The notes beneath the pieces are model-generated. The model was not told the origin of the DNA. It worked only from the letters and a program-made list of their open reading frames with translations, and searched no databases. The translations under genes were made by a program, and so were the position numbers. Positions 41,346 to 50,349 of a DNA stretch of 64,000 bases are shown piece by piece (the first letter of the stretch is position 1; the number at the start of each line of letters is the position of its first letter). The stretch is from Fervidobacterium pennivorans (GTDB lineage: Bacteria; Thermotogota; Thermotogae; Thermotogales; Fervidobacteriaceae): NCBI RefSeq assembly GCF_001644665.1, contig NZ_CP011393.1, forward strand, positions 828,001 to 892,000, read 5' to 3'.

Positions 41346-42104
41346 TCAGTTCAGAAAAGTGTTGAGGGTTTCAAGAATCTTGTTTGAGAATTCTGTCAAA
41401 TCGATGTCAAACTTGAAGGTTGCATACCTATCAAGAGGTGTTTCTCCTTTATTCACAATCACAAGTTTAGCCCCATTTCTGAGAGCATAGATAGGCAACT
41501 GTGCTGCCGGATAAACTACGAGTGAAGAGCCTAACGTTATGAACAAATCGCTACTTTCTGCCCATTTCTGAGCTTTTGCGAACTCATCCACAGGTAGCAT
41601 CTCACCAAAGAACGTTATATTTGGTTTTACCAAACCTCCACAAGAGCATCTGAAATTGGTAGATAATAAAAACTCCCTTTGTCCATCATCAAGGATTTCG
41701 TAGCGTTTAGTACATTTTAAACAATTCCAAATTCTAACACTCCCATGGATTTCTGCCACATTCTTACTGCCCGCTTTTTGGTGCAATCCATCGATGTTCT
41801 GAGTTATAACCCCTTTCAATATACCTGCTTTTTCCAACTTTGCCAACATGTGGTGAACAACATTTGGTTGAGCTGACAACATAGGTATAAGACCTTCCTT
41901 TGCAAAATTGTAAAATCTGTCTGGATTTTTGTAAAACTCATCAATTTCAAAGATATCCTGACCGTATTTCGCGTAAAGCCCATTTGGACTTCTAAAGTCC
42001 GGTATACCACTGGGAACACTGACACCTGCACCAGTGAGTGCAACAACAAATTTTGAAGTCTTGAGCATTTCGCAAAATTTTTCAATAAGTTTGTCGAATG
42101 CCAT
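41346..42104 (-). CDS. cobB: NAD-dependent protein deacylase (sirtuin)
   Basis: A 252-residue Sir2 protein. Motifs: G-A-G-V-S-V-P-S-G-I-P-D-F-R near residue 25, T-Q-N-I-D-G-L-H near 100, the catalytic His in E-I-H-G-S near 118, zinc cysteines C-L-K-C and C-S-C-G near 128-155, and G-S-S-L near 193. It removes acetyl groups from lysines, splitting NAD. It is the gene right after fliI (19 bases), so probably transcribed with the flagellar genes. GGGTGAT precedes the ATG. Confidence 0.93.
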   Translation of the reverse strand: MAFDKLIEKFCEMLKTSKFVVALTGAGVSVPSGIPDFRSPNGLYAKYGQDIFEIDEFYKNPDRFYNFAKEGLIPMLSAQPNVVHHMLAKLEKAGILKGVITQNIDGLHQKAGSKNVAEIHGSVRIWNCLKCTKRYEILDDGQREFLLSTNFRCSCGGLVKPNITFFGEMLPVDEFAKAQKWAESSDLFITLGSSLVVYPAAQLPIYALRNGAKLVIVNKGETPLDRYATFKFDIDLTEFSNKILETLNTFLN

Positions 42105-42123
42105 GGTATTATCACCCTATATA

Positions 42124-43467
42124 TCACACTTTTCTAGCGATGGACAATAAATACTCAACTGTATCATCAAACGTCATTTTCTCACGAATACCTTGTCTAA
42201 GAAATTTGTTGATTTCGTCAATAAGTTCTATAGCTTTATCTATCTTGGGATTTGTTCCCTTTTTGTATGCTCCAACGTCTATAAGGTCTTTCGCATCGTT
42301 ATATGTAGCCATTATATCTCTTAACAAGCGTGCTGCATGGAGATGTTCTGGTTTTACAACATCTGTCATTAAACGACTAACACTCATGAGTACATCTATT
42401 GCCGGATAATGGTTTGCCTCAGCAAGGCGACGTGAGAGTATTATATGCCCGTCAACGATACCCCGAACAGTATCAGAGATAGGCTCGTTGAAATCATCTG
42501 CTTCAACAAGCACAGTGTAAATGCCCGTTATACTACCTTTGTCTGAGTTACCAGCACGTTCAAGGATTTTGGGAAGCTGTGCAAAAACGCTGGGGGGATA
42601 ACCTCGCGTCGTAGGTGGTTCGCCAATAGCAAGTCCAACTTCACGTTGAGCCATCGCCCACCTTGTTAGTGAGTCAACCATTAACATAACTGCATAGCCT
42701 TTATCTCGAAAATACTCTGCTATAGTTGTCGCAGTGAGCAAAGCTTTGATTCTCAACAAAGCAGGCTGGTCTGATGTTGAGACCACAACAACTGAGCGTT
42801 TTAAACCTTCTTCTCCCAAGTCTTTCTCGATGAATTCCCTAACTTCCCTTCCACGTTCTCCTATCAACGCTATTACGTTTATGTCAGCCATCGTATTTCT
42901 TGCAATCATTCCTAGAAGTGTGCTCTTACCAACACCACTACCAGCAAAAATGCCTATCCTTTGTCCTTTTCCAAGTGTGATAAATCCATCGATAGCGCGA
43001 ACACCAACCGGAAGTGGTTCTAAAATTCTTTTTCGAATAAGAGGATTTGGTGCTTCGTTTATTATAGGACGATACTCTCTAAGTACAAGTCTTTTCCCAT
43101 CTATAGGTCTTCCAAGTGCATCAACAACCCTTCCACGCAACTCTTCGCCAACAGGGATGCTTACGGTTTTGTTAGTTTTGATGACTTCACAACCTTTTTT
43201 CAACCCCGTTATATCTTCTAACGGCATTAATACTGTCATATCTTCTTTAAATCCAACAACTTCCGCAAGTGCTTTTTTGTTACCTACGATAATTTTGCAA
43301 AGCTCTCCATAGGCAGCATCTGGACCTTTCGATTCTATCGTAAGACCTATGATTTTTTGAACCTCTCCGATATATTCATATGGGTTTATTTCTTTTACCT
43401 TTTCTTCAAAAAATTCCAACAACTTAAACAAACTACACTTCTTAAAATTAACATTTTTATCAGCCAT
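42124..43467 (-). CDS. fliI: Flagellar export ATPase FliI
   Basis: A 447-residue F1-like ATPase of the flagellar type III export apparatus. Walker A G-S-G-V-G-K-S-T near residue 175, G-E-R-G-R-E-V-R-E-F near 200, Walker B V-M-L-M-V-D-S-L-T-R near 260, and R-G-Y-P-P-S-V-F near 290 are typical of FliI. It binds FliH, encoded 28 bases upstream. The 5' part has a normal N-terminal beta-barrel. Confidence 0.95.
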   Translation of the reverse strand: MADKNVNFKKCSLFKLLEFFEEKVKEINPYEYIGEVQKIIGLTIESKGPDAAYGELCKIIVGNKKALAEVVGFKEDMTVLMPLEDITGLKKGCEVIKTNKTVSIPVGEELRGRVVDALGRPIDGKRLVLREYRPIINEAPNPLIRKRILEPLPVGVRAIDGFITLGKGQRIGIFAGSGVGKSTLLGMIARNTMADINVIALIGERGREVREFIEKDLGEEGLKRSVVVVSTSDQPALLRIKALLTATTIAEYFRDKGYAVMLMVDSLTRWAMAQREVGLAIGEPPTTRGYPPSVFAQLPKILERAGNSDKGSITGIYTVLVEADDFNEPISDTVRGIVDGHIILSRRLAEANHYPAIDVLMSVSRLMTDVVKPEHLHAARLLRDIMATYNDAKDLIDVGAYKKGTNPKIDKAIELIDEINKFLRQGIREKMTFDDTVEYLLSIARKV

Positions 43468-43495
43468 CGTGTTCTTATCCCCTCATGGCAATTTT

Positions 43496-44200
43496 TCATT
43501 CCTCTTTCTTAAATACCTCGTCGAAAATCTCTTCTAGCACTGTGAACTGGAACTTCAGTGTTGCATCGATTGTTCCAAGCTCGGTCTCGGCGATAACACC
43601 ATGTTCTATATTGTCGTTCAATACTATCTCGTAACCGTTTGATTTTGCATACTCTAGTGTTTCTTCATTTATAAGTTTTGCGTCTTTCGGATTAATATGA
43701 ATTTTGACCTTCGTTGAACCTGCAAGGTGCGTAAGTATCTTTTCTATTTTTCTTTTTGTAACTTCTGGATCTATGTTCTTTTCTAAAAACTTTTCAATAA
43801 GCACGAGTGAAATCGATGTTAATTTCTCACAATATTCGTTGTAAAAGGTATCAAGCTGTTGTTCAAAACCTTCAAGCAAATTCTGTATCTGAGTTTGCAA
43901 ATTTGTGAGCATAATTTGAGCACTCTGTTCTGCCTCTTTGGAAATGACAAAGGCTTTCTGATTAGCTTCTTCGATAATTCTATTGTACTCTTCTTGGGCT
44001 TGCAAAAGTATTTGTTGCGCTTGGTTTTGGGCTTCCAAAACAATCTGTTCGGCTTCACGATTAGCCTTAGCCACAATTTCAAGAAGTTGTTTTTCTTTTT
44101 CTTTACTTTGTTCTACTTGTTCTTCTGTGGTTGATGTTGCTGCCTTGTCTTCTATCTTCAATGGTGCGTCAAGATAAACGTAGCGCTTCTTTATTATCAA
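43496..44200 (-). CDS. fliH: Flagellar export regulator FliH
   Basis: A 234-residue protein with a long coiled coil (residues about 30-120: alanine- and glutamine-rich A-N-R-E-A-E-Q-I then A-Q-N-Q-A-Q-Q-I) followed by a globular C-terminal domain with G-V-I-A-E-T and I-D-A-T-L. This matches FliH, the peripheral stator that restrains FliI. TTG 44200 has AAGGTG 6 bases upstream; the longer frame to 44257 runs through the ackA terminator, so the TTG is preferred. Confidence 0.85.
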   Translation of the reverse strand: MIIKKRYVYLDAPLKIEDKAATSTTEEQVEQSKEKEKQLLEIVAKANREAEQIVLEAQNQAQQILLQAQEEYNRIIEEANQKAFVISKEAEQSAQIMLTNLQTQIQNLLEGFEQQLDTFYNEYCEKLTSISLVLIEKFLEKNIDPEVTKRKIEKILTHLAGSTKVKIHINPKDAKLINEETLEYAKSNGYEIVLNDNIEHGVIAETELGTIDATLKFQFTVLEEIFDEVFKKEE

Positions 44201-44245
44201 TGTATTCACCTTCTTTGCCAAATTTACTTCGTTGTTTCTTAAAAG

Positions 44246-44277
44246 AATGTTGGGCACTTGAGTAAGTGCCCAACATT
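44246..44277 (-). terminator. Terminator between ackA and fliH
   Basis: A 14-bp perfect stem, AATGTTGGGCACTT (44246-44259) against AAGTGCCCAACATT (44264-44277), loop of four, followed on the minus strand by CTTTT. Confidence 0.8.
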
Positions 44278-44335
44278 TCTAAGTCACCGATATATATTAT
44301 ACCGCAAATTTTAGTTTGGAGAAGTTCGTTTTTTT

Positions 44336-45556
44336 TTAGTATTCTAACTGCCTTAAGCCTTTTTCTATAATCTCTTTCGTGTCTCTTGCTATCATGAGTT
44401 CTTCGTTTGTTGGAACTATTAGAACTTTTACTTTTGAGTCTGGTGTTGTTATAATCCTTTCCTCACCTTTCACATTGTTTTTCTCATCATCTATCTTTAT
44501 GCCGAGGTAACCAAGGTAGTTTTCACAGATTTCTTTTCTTGTTACTGGAGAATTTTCACCAACGCCAGCCGTAAATGCTATTGCATCAACACCGTTCATC
44601 GCTGCTACGTAAGCACCTATGTATTTTGCAATCCTGTATTCGTAAATATCCAGAGCAAGTCTGCAAACTGGGTCACCCTCAAGTGCTTTGTCTTCTATGT
44701 CTCTCATATCTGAGCTGAAACCATCTGTTAAGCCAAGTACTCCACTCTTTTTGTTAAGAATTGTGTACACCTCTTCTGCAGTCAAGCCTTCTTTTTCCAT
44801 AAGGAATGTGACAATGGATGGGTCAATGTCTCCGCTTCTCGTTCCCATTACCAAACCTTCGAGTGGTGTGAAACCCATCGATGTGTCTATACTATGTCCA
44901 TTCATAACAGCTGCTACAGATGCTCCGTTACCGAGGTGAACTGTTATGATTTTGGATTTGTGGTAATCAAGTCCCAGGATTTCTGCAGTTCTTTTTGACA
45001 CATACCTATGGCTTGTTCCATGGAAACCATACCTTCTGATTTTGTATTTCTTGTAGTATTCGTAGGGTATCGCGTAAAGATACGCTTTTGCTGGCATCTT
45101 TGAATGGAATGCTGTGTCAAAGACTGCAACGTTTGGAACTCCTGGCAGGAGCTTCATCATTGCCCTTATACCCATTATATTTGGTGGATTGTGGAGCGGG
45201 GCAAGGTAGGAATATTCTTCAAGCGCTCTCATCACTTCGTCATCAATCAAAACCGAACCAGAGAACTTTTCTCCGCCATGAACAACTCTGTGACCAACCG
45301 CATCGATTTCGCTCAAGTCTTTTACTCCTCCGACCTTTTCGTCAACTATCAATTCAAGTACATATTTAAGGGCATCTTCGTGGTCTTTCATTGGTTTTTC
45401 AACAACGACTTTTTGTTCATCTTTCTTGTGAACAATTCTGCTTCCTGGGATTCCTATTCTTTCAGCAAGTCCTTTGCACAGCACCTGTTCTGTATCCATA
45501 TCAAGAAACTGATACTTTATCGATGAACTTCCACAGTTGACAACCAAAACTCGCAC
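44336..45556 (-). CDS. ackA: Acetate kinase
   Basis: A 406-residue acetate kinase making ATP from acetyl phosphate. Motifs: V-N-C-G-S-S-S-I-K-Y at residues 5-14, G-H-R-V-V-H-G-G near 88, F-D-T-A-F-H near 145, G-F-H-G-T-S-H near 177, H-L-G-N-G-A-S near 207 and T-A-G-V-G-E-N near 325. GTG 45556 follows GGAGGG (6 bases). It follows fba by 62 bases and is probably in one transcript with it. Confidence 0.96.
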   Translation of the reverse strand: MRVLVVNCGSSSIKYQFLDMDTEQVLCKGLAERIGIPGSRIVHKKDEQKVVVEKPMKDHEDALKYVLELIVDEKVGGVKDLSEIDAVGHRVVHGGEKFSGSVLIDDEVMRALEEYSYLAPLHNPPNIMGIRAMMKLLPGVPNVAVFDTAFHSKMPAKAYLYAIPYEYYKKYKIRRYGFHGTSHRYVSKRTAEILGLDYHKSKIITVHLGNGASVAAVMNGHSIDTSMGFTPLEGLVMGTRSGDIDPSIVTFLMEKEGLTAEEVYTILNKKSGVLGLTDGFSSDMRDIEDKALEGDPVCRLALDIYEYRIAKYIGAYVAAMNGVDAIAFTAGVGENSPVTRKEICENYLGYLGIKIDDEKNNVKGEERIITTPDSKVKVLIVPTNEELMIARDTKEIIEKGLRQLEY

Positions 45557-45618
45557 TTGGATCCCTCCTCTGTATATGTTTTAAGTTAACCGCAAACCTT
45601 TATCCTGAAAACCTAAAA

Positions 45619-46554
45619 TTATGCTTTTCCAGCTGCTCCAAGAAATTCAAGTCTGTTCATAACGACTTCTTTGACTAATTTCTTACCAGCACCTAAATAG
45701 TGTCTTGGATCGAATTCTTTTGGATTTTCTTTTAGGAACTTTCTAAGTCCTGCGATAAAGGCAATTCTCAAATCTGTATCCGTATTAACCTTGTTTATAC
45801 CAAGCTCAACGCACTTTTTGAGTTGGTCCTCAGGTACACCCTTCGCTCCGCCTAAATCTGCTCCGTATTCCTCTGCCATCTTCACGTACTCTGGCAAAAC
45901 ACTCGAGGCACCGTGGAGAACAAGTGGAATTTTTGTCAGTTCTTTAACCTTTTTGAGTCTTTCAAAATCAAGCTTCGCTTCACCTTTGAACTTAAATGCA
46001 CCATGGCTCGTCCCAATTGCTGGTGCCAAGAAGTCAACACCCGTCTCTTCGACAAATATCTTTGCTTGCTCAGGATCTACCAACACGGACTCAGCGGCAA
46101 CTACGTTATCTTCAACACCTGCGAGTTGACCAAGCTCGGCTTCGACAGAAACACCTGCTGCGTGCGCTATTTTGACTATCTCTTTAGTTTCCTTAAGATT
46201 TTCTTCAAAAGGCTTTTCGGAAGCGTCAATCATAACCGAAGAATATCCTGCCTTTATCGCTGCTATTATATACTCAAAGTGCTTACCGTGGTCAAGGTGG
46301 AGTGCTATTGGTATATCAACACTATCGGCAAATAATCTTACCAACTCAACAAAATATCGCGCACCCTTAAATATGTCCCCGTTTCCTGCATATTTTATCG
46401 CACCCTCGCTTGTTTCAATGATAAGTGGGGCTCTTTTTTCCAAAGCACCTTCAAGTATTGCATGGAAAAACTCCATGTTGTTGATGTTAAAAGCAGGAAC
46501 TGCGTAGTACTCTTTGCTAGCCTTTTCCAAAATGTCTTTTGTGTTCACGTACAT
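45619..46554 (-). CDS. fba: Class II fructose-bisphosphate aldolase
   Basis: A 311-residue zinc-dependent aldolase. Motifs: V-P-A-F-N-I-N-N near residue 20, L-H-L-D-H-G-K near 78 with zinc ligands, S-V-M-I-D-A-S near 100, E-A-E-L-G near 130, H-G-A-S-S near 205 and N-V/K-V-N-T-D-T-D near 225. It splits fructose 1,6-bisphosphate in glycolysis. ATG 46554 follows AAAGGAG (8 bases). Its promoter is at 46616-46644. Confidence 0.95.
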   Translation of the reverse strand: MYVNTKDILEKASKEYYAVPAFNINNMEFFHAILEGALEKRAPLIIETSEGAIKYAGNGDIFKGARYFVELVRLFADSVDIPIALHLDHGKHFEYIIAAIKAGYSSVMIDASEKPFEENLKETKEIVKIAHAAGVSVEAELGQLAGVEDNVVAAESVLVDPEQAKIFVEETGVDFLAPAIGTSHGAFKFKGEAKLDFERLKKVKELTKIPLVLHGASSVLPEYVKMAEEYGADLGGAKGVPEDQLKKCVELGINKVNTDTDLRIAFIAGLRKFLKENPKEFDPRHYLGAGKKLVKEVVMNRLEFLGAAGKA

Positions 46555-46615
46555 ACGTTCCACTCCTTTCACCTTCGGAATTTTCTCTAAGAACCTTGGA
46601 TTCTAAACTAAAAAA

Positions 46616-46644
46616 ATTATACCACAAACTGAAGAAAATAATAA
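46616..46644 (-). promoter_or_regulatory. Promoter of fba-ackA
   Basis: On the minus strand TTATTA (46644-46639), 17 bases, TATAAT (46621-46616), overlapping the end of the upstream region. The -10 is perfect, the -35 weak. Confidence 0.5.
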
Positions 46645-46648
46645 GTTA

Positions 46649-46678
46649 AAAAAGGGGACGCAATAATAAACGTCCCCT
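46649..46678 (-). terminator. Terminator after the ferritin-like gene
   Basis: AGGGGACG (46653-46660) pairs with CGTCCCCT (46671-46678); on the minus strand TTTTT follows. It lies 9 bases after the stop at 46687. Confidence 0.8.
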
Positions 46679-46686
46679 ATTTGAAC

Positions 46687-47016
46687 TTAATCTTTCTTTT
46701 TCGTTTTCTTCTTCTTGTTAAGCTTTTCTATTTCTTCCTCAACTTCTGCATATCCTTCTTTGTAGAACTCAAATTCCTTATCATCAAGCTCCATAAGTAA
46801 CCTCAAAAACTCTCCAGCATGCACCTTTTCTTCATCCGCTATGTCTAAAAGAACTTCGCGAACCAATTGATTGTCCGTTGACTCGGCAAGTTGGGTATAA
46901 AGTTGAATAGCTTCATACTCTGCTGCTATCATAAACCTTATAGCTCTTATCAACTCTTCCTTTGTTAGTTTTCTATCATTTTTCAATCCACTGAATGCAT
47001 TTGAAAATTCAGGCAT
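46687..47016 (-). CDS. Ferritin-like diiron protein of the encapsulin-cargo type
   Basis: A 109-residue two-helix protein. E-Y-E-A (Glu33) in the first helix and D-E-E-K-V-H-A-G (Glu63, His66) in the second give one half of a diiron site, so dimers would complete it, as in the encapsulated ferritin-like proteins of Thermotoga. The C-terminal 15 residues are almost all lysine (K-K-K-K-T-K-K-K-D), unlike the usual hydrophobic encapsulin-targeting peptide. No encapsulin shell gene is in this window. It lies 26 bases after thiI. Confidence 0.8.
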   Translation of the reverse strand: MPEFSNAFSGLKNDRKLTKEELIRAIRFMIAAEYEAIQLYTQLAESTDNQLVREVLLDIADEEKVHAGEFLRLLMELDDKEFEFYKEGYAEVEEEIEKLNKKKKTKKKD

Positions 47017-47042
47017 TTTCTTTCCCCCTTAAATTAATTCTA

Positions 47043-48215
47043 TCAGTCCTCACTTACTATTCGATAGCTCTTTCGACACTTAAATGCCTCGAACTCCAAC
47101 TCACGTAATTTTTCCAATTTTGCTTCAATTTCCTTCAATTCATTTATGTTGGACCTTGTCGCAGGATGTTTTGGAGCAAACGCAACGCAACTATCAATGT
47201 ATGGCTTAATTGATATCTCAAAGGTTCCTATCTCCTTTGCTTTATTAGTTATTTCCACTTTATCAAATCCTACAAGAGGTCTTAACACAATTAGGGAACT
47301 TGCCTCTTCTATTGCTGCCATATTTTCTATCGTTTGACTAGCAACTTGTCCTAAGTTTTCACCTGTGATAAGCGCCTTTGCCTTCACTCTCCGTGCAATC
47401 ATACTTGCAATTCTCATCATAGACCTTCTCTGTAGTATCAGCGAATATTCGTCAGGCGCGTTTTCCTTTATGTAGGTTTGAACCTCTGTTAGCGGGACTA
47501 TCCACATTCGCAGACCGTTTGGTAGGTATTTGCTAAGAATCCTTCCAACGCTAAGAACTTTTTCCTCCGATTTTTCAGTTGTAAGCGGTGGGCTCAAGAA
47601 GGTAACTGTTTGAAGTTCCAGCCCTCTGCGCATTGCGTACCATCCTGCAACAGGACTATCGATTCCTGCACTCAGCAACAATAAAGCCCTACCAGATACA
47701 CCAACAGGAAGACCTCCAGAAGATTGTATTTTTCCTGAAAAGACGAATATTTCTTTTTCCCTAACATCAATTCCAATCTCAAATTCGGGATTGTGGACAT
47801 CGACTTTCAAATGAGGAAACGCTTGAAGTACGTACGCTCCAAATTCTCGATTTATCTCAAGACTGGTCATAGGAAAATCTTTGTATCCTCTTTGTGCATT
47901 GATTTTGAACGTTTTCAAACCTTCATTCACATGCCTCTTAGCTAAGTCAAGAACAATTTGCTTTAATTCCTCCATGTCGTGCTCGACAGAAAAACCTAAG
48001 CTGTAGTTTTGAATACCAAATACATAATGCAACCGTTCCAAAATCAGATCAGGGTTGTTCCTACCGATTCTAACAATGATTCTTCCATACCTTTTGTTCA
48101 CTGCGGCAGGCTTGACAATTTTCAAAATATTATCAATAAGCTTTTTCTCAAACCATTCCCTGTTCTTTCCTTTTAGTCCTATCTCAGAATACCTCACAAC
48201 TACGACTGTCTCCAC
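47043..48215 (-). CDS. thiI: tRNA sulfurtransferase ThiI
   Basis: A 390-residue protein with NFLD/THUMP domains (residues 1-165) and a PP-loop domain with S-A-G-I-D-S-P-V-A-G-W near 182. It adenylates uridine 8 of tRNA for 4-thiouridine and contributes sulfur to thiamine synthesis. The C-terminal rhodanese domain of E. coli ThiI is absent, as in many anaerobes. GTG 48215 follows GGAGGG. It precedes the ferritin-like gene on the same strand. Confidence 0.93.
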   Translation of the reverse strand: METVVVVRYSEIGLKGKNREWFEKKLIDNILKIVKPAAVNKRYGRIIVRIGRNNPDLILERLHYVFGIQNYSLGFSVEHDMEELKQIVLDLAKRHVNEGLKTFKINAQRGYKDFPMTSLEINREFGAYVLQAFPHLKVDVHNPEFEIGIDVREKEIFVFSGKIQSSGGLPVGVSGRALLLLSAGIDSPVAGWYAMRRGLELQTVTFLSPPLTTEKSEEKVLSVGRILSKYLPNGLRMWIVPLTEVQTYIKENAPDEYSLILQRRSMMRIASMIARRVKAKALITGENLGQVASQTIENMAAIEEASSLIVLRPLVGFDKVEITNKAKEIGTFEISIKPYIDSCVAFAPKHPATRSNINELKEIEAKLEKLRELEFEAFKCRKSYRIVSED

Positions 48216-48423
48216 AGAATCCCTCCAGTCTGCTTTTCTACTCAGAAATGAACAATTTCAATTCTAACATGTATTCTAAACGTTGAAAAGATTTTTGACA
48301 ATCTTTCTAAAAATAACCTAAGGACAATTCACTTTGGAATATAGATTGAACATTTTTGATATCTAAATTGTCTAATTATGTGTAAGCACAACCCAGTAAT
48401 CTTATATGAAGGGATGTGGTCTC

Positions 48424-48804
48424 ATGTACATAGGTATCGAAATTGTGGTGGCTATCGTGTTCTTCATACCAATAATCGTCCTACTGGGAACTGTAGGGTA
48501 TGAATTGCAAATAATAAACGACTTTTCGCTCATTATTGAAGGTACCACAAGACTGATACCATTTCCCGATGATTTTTCAGAAACTTACTTTGAGTTAAGG
48601 ATTTTAGGAGCTTATCAATTTTTAGAAGTTGTACCATTTTCTTTGAAATTCGATATTGGGCAAGTATCTGCAGAACTTGCAGGCAACAATTTTCAGTTCC
48701 ATTTTGTTCCAAGAATTGGTGGTATTCTAGAATTCCACAATCTAAGGTTGAGCGCTAGTTACGTTAATAAAGCATTTATTGGTGGAATTTACTTAGAATT
48801 TTAG
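48424..48804 (+). CDS. Small membrane or exported protein, possibly beta-barrel
   Basis: A 126-residue protein starting with a long hydrophobic segment (I-G-I-E-I-V-V-A-I-V-F-F-I-P-I-I-V-L-L-G), possibly a signal peptide. The rest is strand-like, with alternating aromatic and polar residues, and ends in Y-L-E-F with terminal phenylalanine. I do not recognise it, but its shape matches the protein at 15686-16096. The ribosome binding site is weak (GGGATG). It stands alone between divergent thiI and convergent PEBP genes. Confidence 0.6.
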   Translation: MYIGIEIVVAIVFFIPIIVLLGTVGYELQIINDFSLIIEGTTRLIPFPDDFSETYFELRILGAYQFLEVVPFSLKFDIGQVSAELAGNNFQFHFVPRIGGILEFHNLRLSASYVNKAFIGGIYLEF

Positions 48805-48813
48805 ATTTTAACT

Positions 48814-49278
48814 CTACTTTCTTTCATACAATCCCACTATTTCTGCCTGGGCAAGGATTCTACCACTCAACGCTTTTTCCAGTTCCTTTTTTGTAACTTT
48901 TCCCTTTAGCTCTATAAGGGTGTTAACGGCGTAAATTTTGAAATGGTAGTGGTGTACACCATGACCTTTTGGTGGACAAGGTCCGTTATATCCAACTTTT
49001 CCAAAGTCATTGTATCCTTGCATAGCTCCATTCTGAAGTTTCTCGACTTTTGGAAGGGCTTCTGGAATTTTTACACTTGGACCACTCACCGGATAATTCC
49101 AAAGTACCCAGTGAACAAACGTACCTATTGGTGCGTCAGGGTCGTCGCAAATTATAGCTATTGTTTTTGCACCTTTAGGAATATTAGAAATCACCAGTTC
49201 TGGATTGACATCTTGTCCTTCACAAGTGTACTTCTTGGGTATGAATTCTTTGTCTTTAAAAACCGAGGAAACTACCAT
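48814..49278 (-). CDS. YbhB/YbcL-type phosphatidylethanolamine-binding protein
   Basis: A 154-residue PEBP-fold protein. D-V-N-P-E-L near residue 25, I-C-D-D-P-D-A-P near 46 and F-V-H-W-V-L-W near 58, G-P-C-P-P-K-G-H-G near 105 and H-H-Y-H-F-K-I-Y-A form the ligand site. ATG 49278 has GGAGGTG 6 bases before it. The frame is open for 79 more codons upstream, including a second well-placed start at ATG 49410 with AAGGTG, which would add a hydrophobic N-terminal segment (P-I-F-L-H-V-A-M-I-F-L-V). Both forms may be made. Ligand and role are unknown. Confidence 0.85.
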   Translation of the reverse strand: MVVSSVFKDKEFIPKKYTCEGQDVNPELVISNIPKGAKTIAIICDDPDAPIGTFVHWVLWNYPVSGPSVKIPEALPKVEKLQNGAMQGYNDFGKVGYNGPCPPKGHGVHHYHFKIYAVNTLIELKGKVTKKELEKALSGRILAQAEIVGLYERK

Positions 49279-49453
49279 TTGCCTCACCTCCTTTTTTTGC
49301 AAACTCGAACATAAAACAATGGACGAAGTAATGACAAAGGTACTCACAAGGAATATCATAGCTACATGTAAGAATATTGGTAGCTTATTGACTGCGGTCC
49401 TGAGCATCATGGAAAACACCTTCCCTATATTCCAAAGTATTATTCCTTCTAAG

Positions 49454-49485
49454 ATTATACCACTTTCGGCCATGAATGATATAAT
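49454..49485. promoter_or_regulatory. Back-to-back promoters of the PEBP and SDR genes
   Basis: TATAAT occurs on the minus strand at 49459-49454 and on the plus strand at 49480-49485. The two -10 boxes point away from each other, toward the PEBP gene and the SDR gene. Neither has a clear -35. Confidence 0.5.
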
Positions 49486-49535
49486 AGTTCTGTAAGTCAA
49501 CCAAAACCGAATCAAAAGTGATTTGAGGTGAGAGT

Positions 49536-50273
49536 ATGTGGAGCAATGACCAAAAAGTGATAGTTGTAACAGGTGGTGCTAAAAACATAGGAAAGGAGAT
49601 TGCTCTGAAATTTCTTGAGATTGGTTGGAGGGTAGGTATAATAGATTACGATATGCAAGCTCTTGAGAATTTCCCGATTAACGATGAGAAAAAAGTATTT
49701 TTATACCACGGTGACACGTCTGATGAATATTCAGTGAGCGAGTTTTACATACAGCTCAAGGAAAGGTTCGGAAGATTGGATGCAATCGTAAATAATGCCG
49801 CAATAGGGGGATTTAAAAATTTTCTTGACCTCTCCGTTTCTGAATGGAAGAGAGTTATAGATGTGAACTTGACAGGGTACTTCTTGATGGCACGGTTTGG
49901 GGTACCGCTCGTGCTCGAAACAGCAGGCAAAGGAGCTATAGTAAACATTTCATCAACCCGCGCATTGATGTCCGAACCAGGTAACGAGGCTTACAGTGCA
50001 TCGAAGGCAGGAATATTAGGTCTTACTCACGCACTGGCCAATTCATTAGGACCAAAAATAAGAGTTAACGCAATATGTCCTGGTTGGATTTTGCATGAGG
50101 GCGAGATAATTTCTGAGAAAGAACATACCCAGCATTTAACCGGGCGTGCTGGAACAATTTCTGATATTGCTGAAATGGTATGGTTCCTTGTAGATGACGA
50201 AAAAAGTGGTTTCATTACCGGACAATTTTTCGTGGTTGATGGCGGAATGACAAAGAAGATGATTTACATCTAA
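49536..50273 (+). CDS. Short-chain dehydrogenase/reductase
   Basis: A 245-residue classical SDR. The cofactor motif T-G-G-A-K-N-I-G-K near residue 12, N-N-A-A near 85, the catalytic Ser in I-S-S-T-R near 138, Y-S-A-S-K (Tyr, Lys) near 153 and P-G-W near 185 are all present. Asp in I-I-D-Y-D-M after the second strand favours NAD. The substrate is unknown. GAGGTG precedes the ATG. MMPL gene follows after 76 bases. Confidence 0.9.
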   Translation: MWSNDQKVIVVTGGAKNIGKEIALKFLEIGWRVGIIDYDMQALENFPINDEKKVFLYHGDTSDEYSVSEFYIQLKERFGRLDAIVNNAAIGGFKNFLDLSVSEWKRVIDVNLTGYFLMARFGVPLVLETAGKGAIVNISSTRALMSEPGNEAYSASKAGILGLTHALANSLGPKIRVNAICPGWILHEGEIISEKEHTQHLTGRAGTISDIAEMVWFLVDDEKSGFITGQFFVVDGGMTKKMIYI

Positions 50274-50349
50274 ACGCATTTAAAACCTGTTCCTTAAAAA
50301 GTTTCGATTGAATATTTAATATTTACTCCACAGAGAGGTGAAGAACAAG

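Noticed and set aside
42734-43312. 192-codon open frame on the plus strand
   Set aside because: Antisense to fliI, low-complexity composition and no ribosome binding site.
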